Origin: Candidula unifasciata
Lineage: Eukaryota > Mollusca > Gastropoda > Stylommatophora > Geomitridae
Reading direction: 5' to 3'
Length of the DNA stretch: 64,000 nucleotides
Assembly: GCA_905116865.2 (NCBI GenBank)
Contig: CAJHNH020004891.1
Span: 194,501 to 258,500, forward strand
Below are positions 34,770-45,164 of the stretch, piece by piece; the first letter of the stretch is position 1; each line of letters starts with the position of its first letter. Position numbers and translations under genes: made by a program. The notes beneath the pieces were generated by a model. It saw only the letters and a program-made list of their open reading frames with translations, did not search any database and was not told the origin of the DNA.

Positions 34770-35875
34770 TTCTTCTTCTAGGAGATTTCAACAAACCAAA
34801 TCAAACCAGACATGGGACGATATCATCCTATCCTAAAACTTTAAACAAATAATTAACCTTCCCACGAGAGTGACAGAAACCTCTTTAGCTATACCCGATC
34901 ACATTTATGTATCTTTCCCAACAAATGTTATTGAATGTACTGTAACCTCTAGTGCACTCAGCGACCACTATCCTGTCTGCATTACCTGATCAGAGAGGGG
35001 ATTTAGAGCTCCTAAAAGTAAGCATTTGGCTATTAAAAATTGTGAAGTTTTAAAAATTATCATCCGGATTTAATTGAACACAACCTGCAAAAAGTAGGGC
35101 TGGATCATGTTTATCAACTTCCTGAACCTGACGACGCTATAGCCTATTGGACTAAAACATTCTACAATGTTTTTGATAAACATGTACCAGTTAAACAAGT
35201 TGGAGTCAGTGGATAACTAGTGCAGTTCTAGAAACTATGAGAGAACAAGATGTGGCACATAAAAATTAAAATTTTACTGCCTATCTCAAATTAGGAAATA
35301 AAGTGAAATGGGAAGTTCGTAAAATAGAGAAAGATCACTTCAAAAGATTCACTAAAGATAAAACAAACAGTGACGACAGATGGAAGGCTATTAACATGCT
35401 AACCAACACGAAATATTCTTAAGATCAGGCAATACCTTATTCTCTAACACGTGAAGAGTTAATTCCTTTTTCAAATCAGAAATTAGGAATTCAAAGTCCC
35501 CAATACCAGACTCACAGTGTGACTTAAGCTTGCTAGCATCATTCTGTGAGGAAAAATGCAGCACGACTATACCTTCTGAGATTTCCCTTTGATCTGTTGC
35601 GAAAGTGTATAAATATTTCTCCAACCTCAAGAAAACACCTATGGCATAGATGGAATCAGTAATCGAATTCTTCGATGTGCTGCCCAAGTCATTAGTGACT
35701 CCTTATCATTCATTTATAATTAATGCTTTGCTAAGAACTACTTTCGATCAGCATTTAAAATTGCTAGAGTTTATCATCTGCCGAAACCTGGCTCAGCTAA
35801 CAACAGTTCTTTTGGTAATTACAGACCCCTTTCTCTACTGTCCTCGCTATCCAAACCATTAGAGAAACAAGGTTA
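34770..35875 (+). pseudogene. Non-LTR retrotransposon fragment: endonuclease to start of RT
   Basis: LLLGDFN near 34780, an IPDHIYVS block, and SALSDHYPV near 34960 are endonuclease (APE-type) signatures. After a connector with several stops, YHLPKPGS and FGNYRPLSLLSSLSKPLEK near 35780-35865 mark the beginning of the reverse transcriptase. The element stops at an insertion of a SINE-like repeat at about 35870. Stops and frameshifts are frequent, so it is inactive. Open frames on the opposite strand here are shadows. Confidence 0.85.
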
Positions 35876-36102
35876 GTTGCGTATCCCTTACAGGACGTTG
35901 CAGAACCAACCTCAACAGCCCTGGCTGTTGTGTGGTTTTTTTAAGCAAATTTACGTCCAGTAGTTTGCCATTGCTTACTGGACGGTCGGCTTTCTTGATA
36001 CCACTGTCGAAGTCAACGCAAGGCGCATGGCCCACAGCTGGGATCGAACCCAGCATTACGAAGCGTTCGCATCGACTTAGCCACAGAGCCGACATTAGGG
36101 AA
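35872..36102 (-). repeat. SINE-like repeat, family A
   Basis: Inverted full copy inserted into the RT fragment of the LINE at 34770-35870; it reads TTAGCCACAGAGCCGAC at the complement of the head. Confidence 0.82.
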
Positions 36103-36164
36103 ACATACATGAAATAACGTTTCAACACTTAAATAACAACAATCTAATACAGATCTGGCTCATT

Positions 36165-36325
36165 TTTAAACAGACTGTTGGTACCTTGCCTCTCAGGCAA
36201 ATGCACGTCAACTTTGAAGAAAACTCGATAATTAGTAGACTTTTACGACATACTTGTTAGGAAGGTAGTGGTTCTTTTCTTGCCACCTCCCAAAATAGGA
36301 TCCCGGAACCCACACGGCGATAAGT
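36165..36325 (-). repeat. Interspersed repeat, family E, fragment
   Basis: GCCTCTCAGGCAAATGCACG and TAATTAGTAGACTTTTACG; only the 5' half remains. Confidence 0.65.
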
Positions 36326-36544
36326 TTGTTTCAACAGTAGCGGACTCTATAATTTTTGATACAAATTTATTTTGCTTAAACTTTTAATTGCTTTTAATGT
36401 GTATCAAAATATGTGTTTTTTATAGTCAACCAACAAAGGAAGACAAATACAACTCAGGACTTAAAGATGGTGTTTTAAACGAGAATGCCTAATATTCTCA
36501 TACCCGTTGAGTAATATCTGTGCTACATTAAGTTTTAGTCGTAG

Positions 36545-36740
36545 ACGAGGTCTCCACTTCACTAACGATGGGTCGCCCCATAGCTGCCCCTTTCCTGCGG
36601 CAGTAAACATCACATGAAATGTCCCATTTGGAAACTAGTGAGCAAACACTCAGTCCTGGCTAAATGCAGAAACATGCACCTGCCGTTAATGCATAGGGCG
36701 CTGTTAGAGATGCCAACACCAACACTGCAATTTGTCGCTG
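36545..36740 (+). repeat. Interspersed repeat, family H
   Basis: GATGGGTCGCCCCATAGCTG and CCTGCGGCAGTAAACATCAC, then a body that partly matches 26560-26640. Confidence 0.55.
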
Positions 36741-37039
36741 ATAGAAGTAAATTGTTTGTGTAAGTAGAGTTAAGTAATATGTTACATAAAACAACTCATG
36801 AAGGGTTTGTGCAGATTTTAAACACAATGATTATCATTAACATCAACAGTTTCATCGTCGTCGTCACTATCATCTTATACATATCCTTTAGTTATCTTTG
36901 TAGCAAACGCAATGTGTGCGCCGACAATATTCAGTTTCGTGATTCAATCTGTTCTCAAAACATTCTACCTCTTTGGTTAGTACACACGTGACACATATTT
37001 GATAATAAATTTGGAAATGTTTGGGGTGTATAATGTTAG

Positions 37040-37800
37040 ATAATTAACATAGAAGGAGATGTTTGACTTAGTCAGTAACACAACAAAAACAGACTCCCGT
37101 AAAATACACCGTAAACACAGACGGAGATGTTTGGCGTAGTCAGTTAACACAAGACAGACAAACGTGCAGTATACAGTTAACCAACCTGAGATGTTTGACG
37201 CAGTCAGCTAACATAAGAAAGACATACGTACAGTATACAGTTAACCAGACTGAGATGTCTGACGAAGTCAGTTAATATAAGCCAGATAAACGTACAGTAC
37301 ACAGTTAACCAGACTGAGATGTGTGACGTAGTCAGTTAACACAAGACAGACAAACGTACAGTATACAGTTAACCAGACGGATGTGTTTGACATAGTCAGT
37401 TAACATAAGAAAGACATACGTACAGTATAAAGTTAACCAGACTGAGATGTCTGACGAAGTCAGTTAACATAAGAATGATATACGTACAGTACACAGTTAA
37501 CCAGACTGAGATGTGTGACGTAGTCAGTTAACAGATAAAATACAAACGTACAGTATACAGTTAACCAACCTGAGATGTTTGACGTAGTCGGTTAACACAA
37601 GTCAGATAAACGTACAGTACACAGTTAACCAGACTGAGATGTGTGACGTAGTCAGTTAACAGAAAAAATAAAAACGTACAGTATACAGTTAACCAACCTG
37701 AGATGTTTGACGTAGTCGATTAAGACAAGACAGACATGCGTAAAGTACACAGTTAACCAGACGGAGAAGTCTGTTAAAACAACAACACAGACACTCGTAA
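37040..37800. repeat. Minisatellite, 64-bp unit, about 12 copies
   Basis: Units contain GAGATGTTTGACGTAGTCAG, TTAACACAAGACAGACAAAC and GTACAGTATACAGTTAACCA. Copy starts at 37188, 37252 and 37316 fix the 64-bp period. The array ends about 15 bp inside intron 1 from the exon 1 donor. Confidence 0.93.
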
Positions 37801-37813
37801 AACACAAGCCTAC

Positions 37814-39980
37814 CTGGTATTTCTTTCGCAAATTCGACGTATCCTTGTATCCACGTCGTAGCCCTCTGGACGATCTCAGCTTCTGATTCACCACGTACAC
37901 TCAAGGAAGAACTCCACCTTCCCACACGAGACCAGCCGCAAGCGTTTGTTCCATTATTCACAGGAGGACTTGGTTTTGCAGCGGCTGCGTGTTTACGTAT
38001 ATTGTCATGAGGATCATCACAGTCTTTGTCACCAAAGCTCCAATCGAAACATCCACTTCCAGGTTTATCTCCCTGAGTACTACGGTTGTTCAAAGTTGCA
38101 TCAGACGAGGTATTTGAGTCTTCTGCCGAAGAGTTAGAATCGTGCGTAGGCACTATCTTTCTAAAAGAAACGTCTTGGGAAATTACATCCTTACGTTTTC
38201 CACATTGCTTACAGTTTACAGAATAAGTGTAGCTTCTGACTGATGAAGTACTGTCTGCATTGTTAAATGTATTATCATGCAGGAACTTCTCAGTGTCCTG
38301 AGAGGTTTGCATTATATTTAGGTCAGTGATTTTCCTCTTGACTTGTCCTTGAAAGCTGGCAGGGTAGTTTGTCTGACTGTTCTCACAACGACAGAAATCG
38401 TCTGCTCTCTGAATGTCCTTTTCTGAAAACTGTTTTCCTAAATGATTTCTATCAACAGAAGGGAAATAGTCTCTGCACAGACTACAGCAGCTGTAGCAAC
38501 TGAGCGCACACATTTGTCCATTTCGTGAAAGTTGCTCCGACGTTTTCACTGCGGCGACATTATATTGTTTATCAACCTCAACACAAACGGTTTCTGTCTT
38601 CTGCTCTTTGGTGTGGCTTTTTGAATGATCTATACATTTTGAGACATCTTCTTGTTTAGCAAAGTCTACACTATTGGAGGTGGCACTGGTGTATCTATTG
38701 GTTACCGCTTCATCAACAAATCCTGAGTCAGAAGACAACTGGGACCACGACCCTGAAGGTGAAGGCTGCTGTCCAGATTTGTCACTATTATTTTGGCAGT
38801 CTTTGTTCTCGGATGTTTTCGATGAACTGTCATGGCCAAACGATGGACCCACTTTTTCAGGGATTAGTTCAGGATGATTCCCAAATCTTTTATATAGAAG
38901 ATAAATATTATGATACTCCAGTTGTTTTTGATAGATCCAGTCACTTGGGGCATCGGTATGTGAAACCATCAGAGACTCATGAGCGGTTAGAATACTTTTA
39001 GTTACAATGTCTAAATCTAGTTCTCCCGAGGTGGGATTTGGCCATTTTTGAAGTCTTTTCACCTCCAGCGTGTCCCGGGTTCGCTTTTTGTAAGAGTAAC
39101 GACCCGTTTTAATGGATTCTCGGGCCATTCCCAGACTTAAACATTTTTTATAGCGGCAAAATCTACATGTGCTTCTTTTATTTCCTTTCACGTCACATTT
39201 TTTACTTTTCGGGCATTTGAACACAACTGGCCGTTTTAAAGCTCGCCGGAAAAATCCTTTACAAGCTTCGCAAGTGTTGACTCCATAATGAAGCCCAGAT
39301 GCTCTGGCTCCACAGATTCGACATGGTGGCAACACAGCGGCTGGTGAATGTTTCGATTTGTTTAAAAAAGTCTTGGGGTTGTTTCTGAAGCTGATACTGT
39401 TGTCCTTTTTGCGGATTTGATTGTGGGTGTTGTTGTTAGTGTCAAAGCAGTTCTTTCTTTCTTTGAAACTGACTGCAGAAAAATTCGCTGAAGTCAAAAC
39501 ACTTATTTGACTTTTCTTTGAATTTTCTAGGTCATCAGCATTCTGTGTAAAAGCTTGTTTAGCGCCCTCCATCTCGTTATGATTTTCGATGGTTGAAATT
39601 GCATTATAGCGTTCTAAACAATTGCCAGGTATGTTTAGCCTTTGTCGATCTTCTTGATCGCTGTGGTTGTCAAAACCATTGTTACATTCGTTACTGAGTT
39701 TATCGTTCACGTTTTCTTCATTAACTTTGTCACTTATTGCGTTGGTAAATGTATAATTACACTGCCCGCATTTGTACATCATAGATTTATAGTTTCCACC
39801 CAACTCGGAACAGCTTCTCATTGTACCACGGGTAGGTATGTCTTTATCTACATTAGTGCGGGTGTATTTATGTATACTTGTAGGGGAAGCAGAAGGCCAA
39901 ACTGGCTCCTGTGTTGTCAGAATGATGGCGTAAGTGGCTAGGATATGGCGCCATAAATGGCTGTCACTGAAATTAGACAT
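37814..39980 (-). CDS. Nuclear receptor exon 1: A/B domain, DNA-binding domain, LBD helices 1-3
   Basis: This 2.17-kb exon codes for 722 residues plus the first base of a Gly codon. The ATG at 39980 is the first after an in-frame TAA at 40017-40019. Its context is weak (T at -3); a Met at residue 54 (39821) has A at -3 and could be the real start. Residues 1-219 are a polar A/B region with a CxxC pair (C71, C74). Residues 220-294 are the DNA-binding domain: finger 1 uses C220, C223, C237 and C240, finger 2 uses C256, C262, C272 and C275, and the P-box reads CEACKG. A basic extension (GMARESIKTGRYSYKKR) follows. Residues about 322-365 resemble LBD helix 1 (IVTKSILTAHESL). A Ser/Asn/Cys-rich stretch of about 315 residues then separates it from helix 3 (about 701-722), which ends VEFAKEIPG. 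The exon closes at CAG|GTAGGC, phase 1. Confidence 0.95.
39099..39323 (-). other. Nuclear receptor DNA-binding domain (two C4 zinc fingers) with C-terminal extension
   Basis: The sequence shows all eight zinc-binding cysteines with normal spacing, the HYGVNTCEACKGFFRR core of finger 1, and the RFCRYKKCLSLGM end of finger 2. The P-box, which selects the response element, is C-E-A-C-K-G; most NR1 receptors have C-E-G-C-K-G. The five-residue D-box between the first two cysteines of finger 2 is PKSKK. The domain lies wholly inside one exon, although many animal receptors have an intron inside or next to it. The following Lys/Arg-rich stretch can serve as nuclear localisation signal and minor-groove contact. 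Confidence 0.97.
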
Positions 39981-40019
39981 GGATTGCAGATTGAATACAG
40001 TGGAGAACAAATGGAATTA

Positions 40020-40700
40020 ATAAACGATGTTATCATTATTTGGAAGTGAAAAATCTAGTTTTTTTTTAATTATCTATCGGTGACAATTTGTTTATTTACA
40101 TAAATGTAAGTAGGCTTTTAGTTTAAGTTTCCTTGCTCTCAGGTGGAAGCAGCATAAAATTGAGTCACATCTATTTCCTCGCAAGTAGTATAATGAGTAC
40201 ATCGATGGTGAGCATAAAGTCTGTCTCAAACTATCGAATCAATAAATTTATGGAGATCTTCTAAAGTATATGTTTGAAACTAACGTCTGTATAGAGGTAT
40301 GCAGGGGTGACGCAACCTGGTATATATTTATATATATTAATAAAAATGTAAAGATCTGCTGCTTGTAATAACTATTCTCCGAAAGTTCTTCACCGATTGC
40401 TTTCAAATTTTCACACAACGTTGCATTCCTCCTCTCCACAGTCTGCGATCTCACGCGCGTGTTTTTATGTAACAGTGTGGCACAATCCACGAACAACGTA
40501 GCTACAGCAACGATCACATCAGTTTTTGTTTCTTTACCGGCCCGGAATTGTTTTTAGTTCCGCAGCTTGGACTGCTGAGCAGGGCTGCCAATACATGCCC
40601 TTTCCCCATGATCCGGGTCTTTAAACGGGTTTATATATTTTGGAACACTTTTTAAAATAAATACTAATGTACTTCTCGTCCTTTTTAGGACGAAATTTTT
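40020..40700. other. 5' flank of the receptor gene: no gene seen
   Basis: AT-rich DNA upstream of the first ATG. It should hold 5' UTR and perhaps a promoter or an upstream intron, but I see no clear TATA box, CpG-rich block or splice site that I would defend. Confidence 0.5.
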
Positions 40701-40704
40701 CGTT

Positions 40705-40870
40705 ATTTGAAGCCCTACTCTAGCTCTTGCCAGGGGCCGCAATATACCCTGGCCATAAATATGGCCTAAAGGCTGAACGCGGTTTCTGGGAACTCTCCAC
40801 GGTGATCCTCATCCACATGGTGGCACATTGTGTCATCAGGTGTTTATCGCTTGTGTGATGTCCTTGTGGA
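40705..40870 (+). repeat. Interspersed repeat, family C
   Basis: Core GGGAACTCTCCACGGTGATC and TGTCATCAGGTGTTTATCGC, about 700 bp upstream of the receptor start codon. Confidence 0.8.
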
Positions 40871-41522
40871 GTAGAAAGTCAGTCAGTCGTTAAAAAGTAC
40901 TTTTTTTAAAAAAAATATATCTTTATATTACAGTGGGTAAATGTTTTATTTCCTAACCATACGTTTTATACTATTTATCAATCTTGGGTTTTTGTTTTCA
41001 TATTTTGATCTTTGCTTGTGTAGTGCTTTTTTTTTTTTTTTTTTGGTCAGCCTAGTTTGGTTTTTCATACACGTCCCATTGACAGCTCTGCTGCCTACCT
41101 TACACATCTGCGTTAAGCTGTATGCCAATCGTTTTCCACCAATTGCTTTTTTATTGTCACACACCGTTGCATTCTTATACGCGCATGTTGTTACATAGAA
41201 GTGTCCAACAAAGCACGGGTACCAAAGCTTTCAGTTCGTGAGTATACTTTGATTGTCCCTATTGTTTTGCATTTCCTTTTTTGTACTATGTCTATTATTT
41301 TGCATTGCAAATGGCGGCGGAGTTGAACTGTCTTGAGTGATCCGCGTTCGTTATGCGCACGACGAGTTGCTGACTAAATATATGGATATGCAACGACCTG
41401 AACCTGAGAGATTAGTAATTAGTATGGACTATCATCACTGCTTTCCGCACAATGTTTGCAATTCATCTGTGTCGTTTACCATAGCGACTATTTCTTGAGT
41501 ATACTGTATTCGTTTATTTATT

Positions 41523-41556
41523 CCCCCCCCTCCCCCCCCCCCCCCCCCCCCCCCCA
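41523..41556. repeat. Poly-C tract
   Basis: About 33 bases of C with one T. Confidence 0.92.
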
Positions 41557-41889
41557 TTGTTTCGCTTTTTTTAAAACTATTTTTTTAAATGTTACATTAC
41601 CTGTCCACTGTGTGTTTTGACCGCTCTGCATATGATTTCACATATTTCCTAAATTTTCTCCGATTATTATTATTTTATCGTTGTTTGTTAGTTAATGTTT
41701 GTCCTTTTGTATTGTGTTGCAATCCAAATAAAAAAAAAATGTAAATATTAATACTTTTTTGTTACACTGTCTGTGGACTTGAGCTAGCAAGTTTCCTTTT
41801 CGATTTGGTGGACATAAGTTTGAATCCCCATCCTACGTGATTCTTCCTAACAGCTCTATTGTGTCCCAGTGTATCTGTTAGCTAGTTAG

Positions 41890-42370
41890 TTAGTTAATCC
41901 ACAGATTATCCTTATTGCAAATCGGACAATCTTCAGCGCTCGGATCCCATCTTCAGTATACTCCCCGGCGTGTAGCGACTGATAACTCAAGTTCTGTGTT
42001 GGTTTACTATTCCTCTTGTGCTACCTGTACAGTATTCATGTTTGGCGATCCATCTTTTGACCTGAAATTCTTGTAGTCGTTTGAGTGTTGCCGATTCAAC
42101 GTCGTCTCCTGAATCATCTTCTCGTCTTGCCTCCTTGAGATCACAGAGAATGTCATTCCGGTCCATTGCTTTTGTTGTACCTACCGTGGCCCTGCCAGCA
42201 AGCCAGACTGCTCATTCATTCCCTCTTACCCCAGGGTGTCCTGGCACAAAAATGAAACTAATTCCTATCAGACGTGATTTCCTCAGCGACTCCAACCATT
42301 TTCTTCCTACCCATCCTGTCTCTTTTTTGCTTAAACACGCTCATGGAATCACTTAGAAAGCACGCATGGG
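41890..42370 (-). pseudogene. LINE RNase H domain fragment
   Basis: On the minus strand, ISFIFVPGHPGVRGNE is followed by a stop and then WLAGRATVGTTKAMDRNDIL, the end of a retroelement RNase H. INQHRT and SRYTPGSILKMGSER follow, as in the copy at 33955-34200. Several stops. Confidence 0.75.
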
Positions 42371-42828
42371 AAAAATTGTTCAGTTTCTAGCCACATCAGT
42401 ATAACTGTACTATATGGCACTATGGTTAAACGGGGTTTCCCGGATCTGTGTTTGATTCTCGTTCACGGAGATGCTAATCCTACAGACTGCATAAATTAAA
42501 AAAAAAATTATTCCAAAGTGTCTTGACCTTCCAGGTTGACCCAGTCCATCCACAAATGGATATAAGCAGGGGCGTACCATGAGTGCTTGACACCCATGGC
42601 AGGGAAATTAGGGGGAGGAGTGTTTGAGGGTGAAACAGGGGGGGGGGGGGGGGGGGGGGAGTCTCAAACAATTCGTAAATTTACATTAGATGTACTCTGC
42701 TTCAGGGCTACTTTTAAAGAAAACAAAATGATATTTTATCGGCCAAGTGAAACATCGGTGCAAGTCAAACTTTAGGGGTTACAGAGTAAATTACAAAAGA
42801 CAGTGAAGCTCATACTAGAGACAAATAT

Positions 42829-42831
<3 letters not shown>

Positions 42832-42917
<86 letters not shown>
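42832..42917. repeat. (AT)n followed by poly-T
   Basis: About 58 bp of AT with one slip, then about 27 T. Confidence 0.9.
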
Positions 42918-42921
<4 letters not shown>

Positions 42922-43149
42922 GCGAACGAAAAAAGAAGAAGATATTTTATTGTATTAAGAAACATCTACCGGGTAGGGTGGTAGGTGACCGTGTAACTAT
43001 ACACGTAAAATCTCTAACCTCCTTTAACAAAATGAAACTCAGTTTGGTTCCTTAACATGAGTCGCTGCCACATGAAAAAAACACGTTTTTTTTAGGGGGG
43101 GGGGGGGGAACCGTCCTTCTTTTTTTTTTTAAACTGGTGCCGAAGGCAT

Positions 43150-43385
43150 CCTCCTTACCTGCCACACCATGGGCATGTCCCTGGGTACAAGAAGATGTTA
43201 TGGGAAGTAAACGGGGCCAACGTGATTCCAACCACATCATCCAATCGAGTGCTGACCATTCTACACAGATTTGTGGCCATCATCCTATTACAGAAAATTT
43301 CATGGGAAGTAAAGGCATCCGGTGTGATGCTGAACACATCACCCACCAACTCCCGACTGCTCTATATAATACAGGTCTAGCCCTA
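43150..43385 (+). repeat. SINE-like repeat, family B, duplicated tail
   Basis: Two successive copies of the tail block: GGGAAGTAAACGGGGCCAAC at 43202 and GGGAAGTAAAGGCATCCGG at 43303, about 100 bp apart. Confidence 0.7.
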
Positions 43386-43621
43386 TTTGCCCAGTACTCC
43401 CGAATACGTTGAAAATGGTCCTTAGCTTTACTACACCGTATTCCCACAAATCCTGAATTCTTGGAAATATATCCTTTAGTGTTTACACCACTTTAACCAC
43501 ATCTACTCCGTTTCTAAATGTGGGTTTTTCCACTTTAAAAAAAAATGGTCTTCCTGCTTCAACGATCATTTTTTTTTTTTTTTTAGGTACTTGCATGTTG
43601 AATAATCTATATTAGGACAAT

Positions 43622-43725
43622 GTTAGTTTGCTATCCCTTACAGTCGTTGCAGAAACAACCCAAGGATATTTTGGTGGCTGTTTTGGGGTTTTACTGTGGG
43701 ATGTTACTTGCATTAGTTTGCAATA
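43622..43725 (-). repeat. SINE-like repeat, family A, diverged 3' half
   Basis: Inverted body fragment beginning TATCCCTTACAGTCGTTGC; decayed. Confidence 0.55.
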
Positions 43726-44112
43726 TATTAAAGCGTAGCAAAATACAGGGGGTTCGAACAAGTAACTATACACAAAATAAAAGAAGTAACTATACAAAGA
43801 TAAGCTTCCAAAAGTCAATTCCTCTTCTTCTTCTTCTTTTCCCTACCACTGGAATGCCTCGCAGCGTCGGGGGTGGGAAGGGGGGGGGGAAGGAAGGGGA
43901 GAATTTAGAGATCCCAGGGACGGGTCCTCATTATCCACATATTTCACAAGTAACAACGCACGCATCACATATTGTTAAGAAAAGTAACTATACACATAGA
44001 ATTTAGAAACGAAAGTTACTATGCATATATGGTCTACAGTTTCAAAAAGTAACTATACACATATAGCCCAATTTCCAGAGAAACTTTTTATGTACTATCT
44101 ACAATCTAGAAA

Positions 44113-44115
<3 letters not shown>

Positions 44116-44183
<68 letters not shown>
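44116..44183. repeat. (AT)n microsatellite
   Basis: About 65 bp of pure TA, preceded by TGTGTGTG. Confidence 0.93.
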
Positions 44184-44188
<5 letters not shown>

Positions 44189-44284
44189 CTACAGTTTCTC
44201 AAAGTAACCATACACGTAGTATATATCTACAGTTTATAAAAGTAACTATACACCTATTTTCTACATTTTCAAAATATTGGCTAT

Positions 44285-44590
44285 CTATTGAGAATGAACC
44301 AAGAAACTCTAGACCGTATGATAACCAAGAGAAGATGGAAATGGCTTGGCCACGTTATGATAATACCAAAAACAGCAATCACATGGATACCAGAGGAAAA
44401 AAGGAAAAAAAAGGGACACCCCAAAACAACATGGAGACGACCGATGAAAAGTAACGTGAGTGCGGCAACTTTGACATGGAAAACTGCACTGAAGATTGCA
44501 CAGAATAAGAAAGCATGGAAAACCCCATCTGAAGCCCCATGTGCCACTAGGCATAAAGACAATTGATGATGTTGATGATGATGATGATTG
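44285..44590 (+). pseudogene. LINE RT tail (same family as 22440-23670)
   Basis: NQETLDRMITKRRWKWLGHV, a short deletion, then KGHPKTTWRRPMKSN and KTALKIAQNKKAW match the last 90 residues of the minus-strand copy at 22440. It ends in ATRHKDN followed by a GATGATGTTGATGATG tail. Confidence 0.85.
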
Positions 44591-45164
44591 AGAATAAAAC
44601 CAGACGAAATTATCAAATTGTATGTGAGACTGTCTACAGACAAACGTCTGGGCGAAAAGGGGGTGGGGGAGGCTAAGGAAGATACGGTAACGCTGAATAA
44701 AGCAAAAGATGAAGAAATCCATCACTAAAGCTCCAGAAACTCAAGACACGAACACATCACCAAGGCAGTATGAGCTACAACCTGATAAACGTGTGACGAC
44801 AAAACACAAGAAGACGAAGAAGAAGATCAACACTTTTCTATAGTATTCATAAATAGCTACTACTAAAATGAATTAAATGGTGAAAGACACAATTCTGAAT
44901 CCTGAGAGAGAAACAGCCTAATTTCTCGATATAGAAGAAGCTACCTCAAACTTTAGAACTCTAAATTAAAATGTTTACAACTAAGTTACGTATTTTCAAT
45001 TCCAATGCATATGTCAGTTGAAGAACAGCAAAAGACACGGAACGAGAGAAAATTATTTTCGAAAGGAAATGTCTAACCCAAGTTCTGGAATAAGACTAAA
45101 GTCCAATTGCTGGCACACAAAAAAAGAAAAAAGAAATTGTTCGCCTGAGTTTACAGCCGATGAG

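Larger units (their letters stand above)
10095..37813 (-). other. Intron 1 of the nuclear receptor gene (27.7 kb)
   Basis: Bounded by GTAGGC after exon 1 and TTATTCCAG before exon 2. Apart from the mobile elements and tandem arrays listed separately, I see no coding content. The stretches 10110-11480, 24700-25130, 25400-26020, 26570-28600, 34200-34760 and 36320-37040 contain only short simple repeats, decayed repeat fragments or nothing recognisable. Confidence 0.88.
5139..39980 (-). other. Nuclear receptor gene, four-exon model (transcription unit)
   Basis: Four coding segments on the minus strand join into one nuclear receptor: 39980-37814, 10094-10013, 8098-7907 and 5367-5139. Every junction has GT/AG ends, and the phases agree (1, 2, 2). 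Joined, they predict 722 residues plus a split Gly, 26, a split Arg, 63, a split Arg and 75, for 889 residues. The first junction rebuilds the canonical ligand-binding-domain signature FAKEIPGFSSLPFQDQSALL (pattern F-A-K-x4-F-x2-L-x3-D-Q-x2-L-L), which is strong evidence that the distant exons belong together. Introns are 27,719, 1,914 and 2,539 bp. The protein should be a DNA-binding, possibly ligand-regulated transcription factor in the nucleus. The subfamily is not settled: helix 1 and the DBD extension look NR1-like, while the tryptophan-rich helix 5 recalls other groups. Upstream non-coding exons and the promoter are not identified. Confidence 0.93.

Noticed and set aside
35391..35687. 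A 98-codon minus-strand open frame with ATDQREI, considered as the missing helix 4-5 exon.
   Set aside because: It is the antisense of a LINE whose plus strand reads clear endonuclease and RT motifs.
36440..36540. Minus-strand QILLNGYENIRHSRL, considered as LBD helix 5.
   Set aside because: No flanking donor in the right phase, and it adjoins a dispersed repeat; exon 2 at 10094-10013 fits exactly.
37689..37813. Continuation of the exon 1 frame past the IPG codon (RLVFYECLCC and beyond).
   Set aside because: It reads across a consensus donor into the 64-bp minisatellite; the family requires Phe after IPG, which exon 2 supplies.
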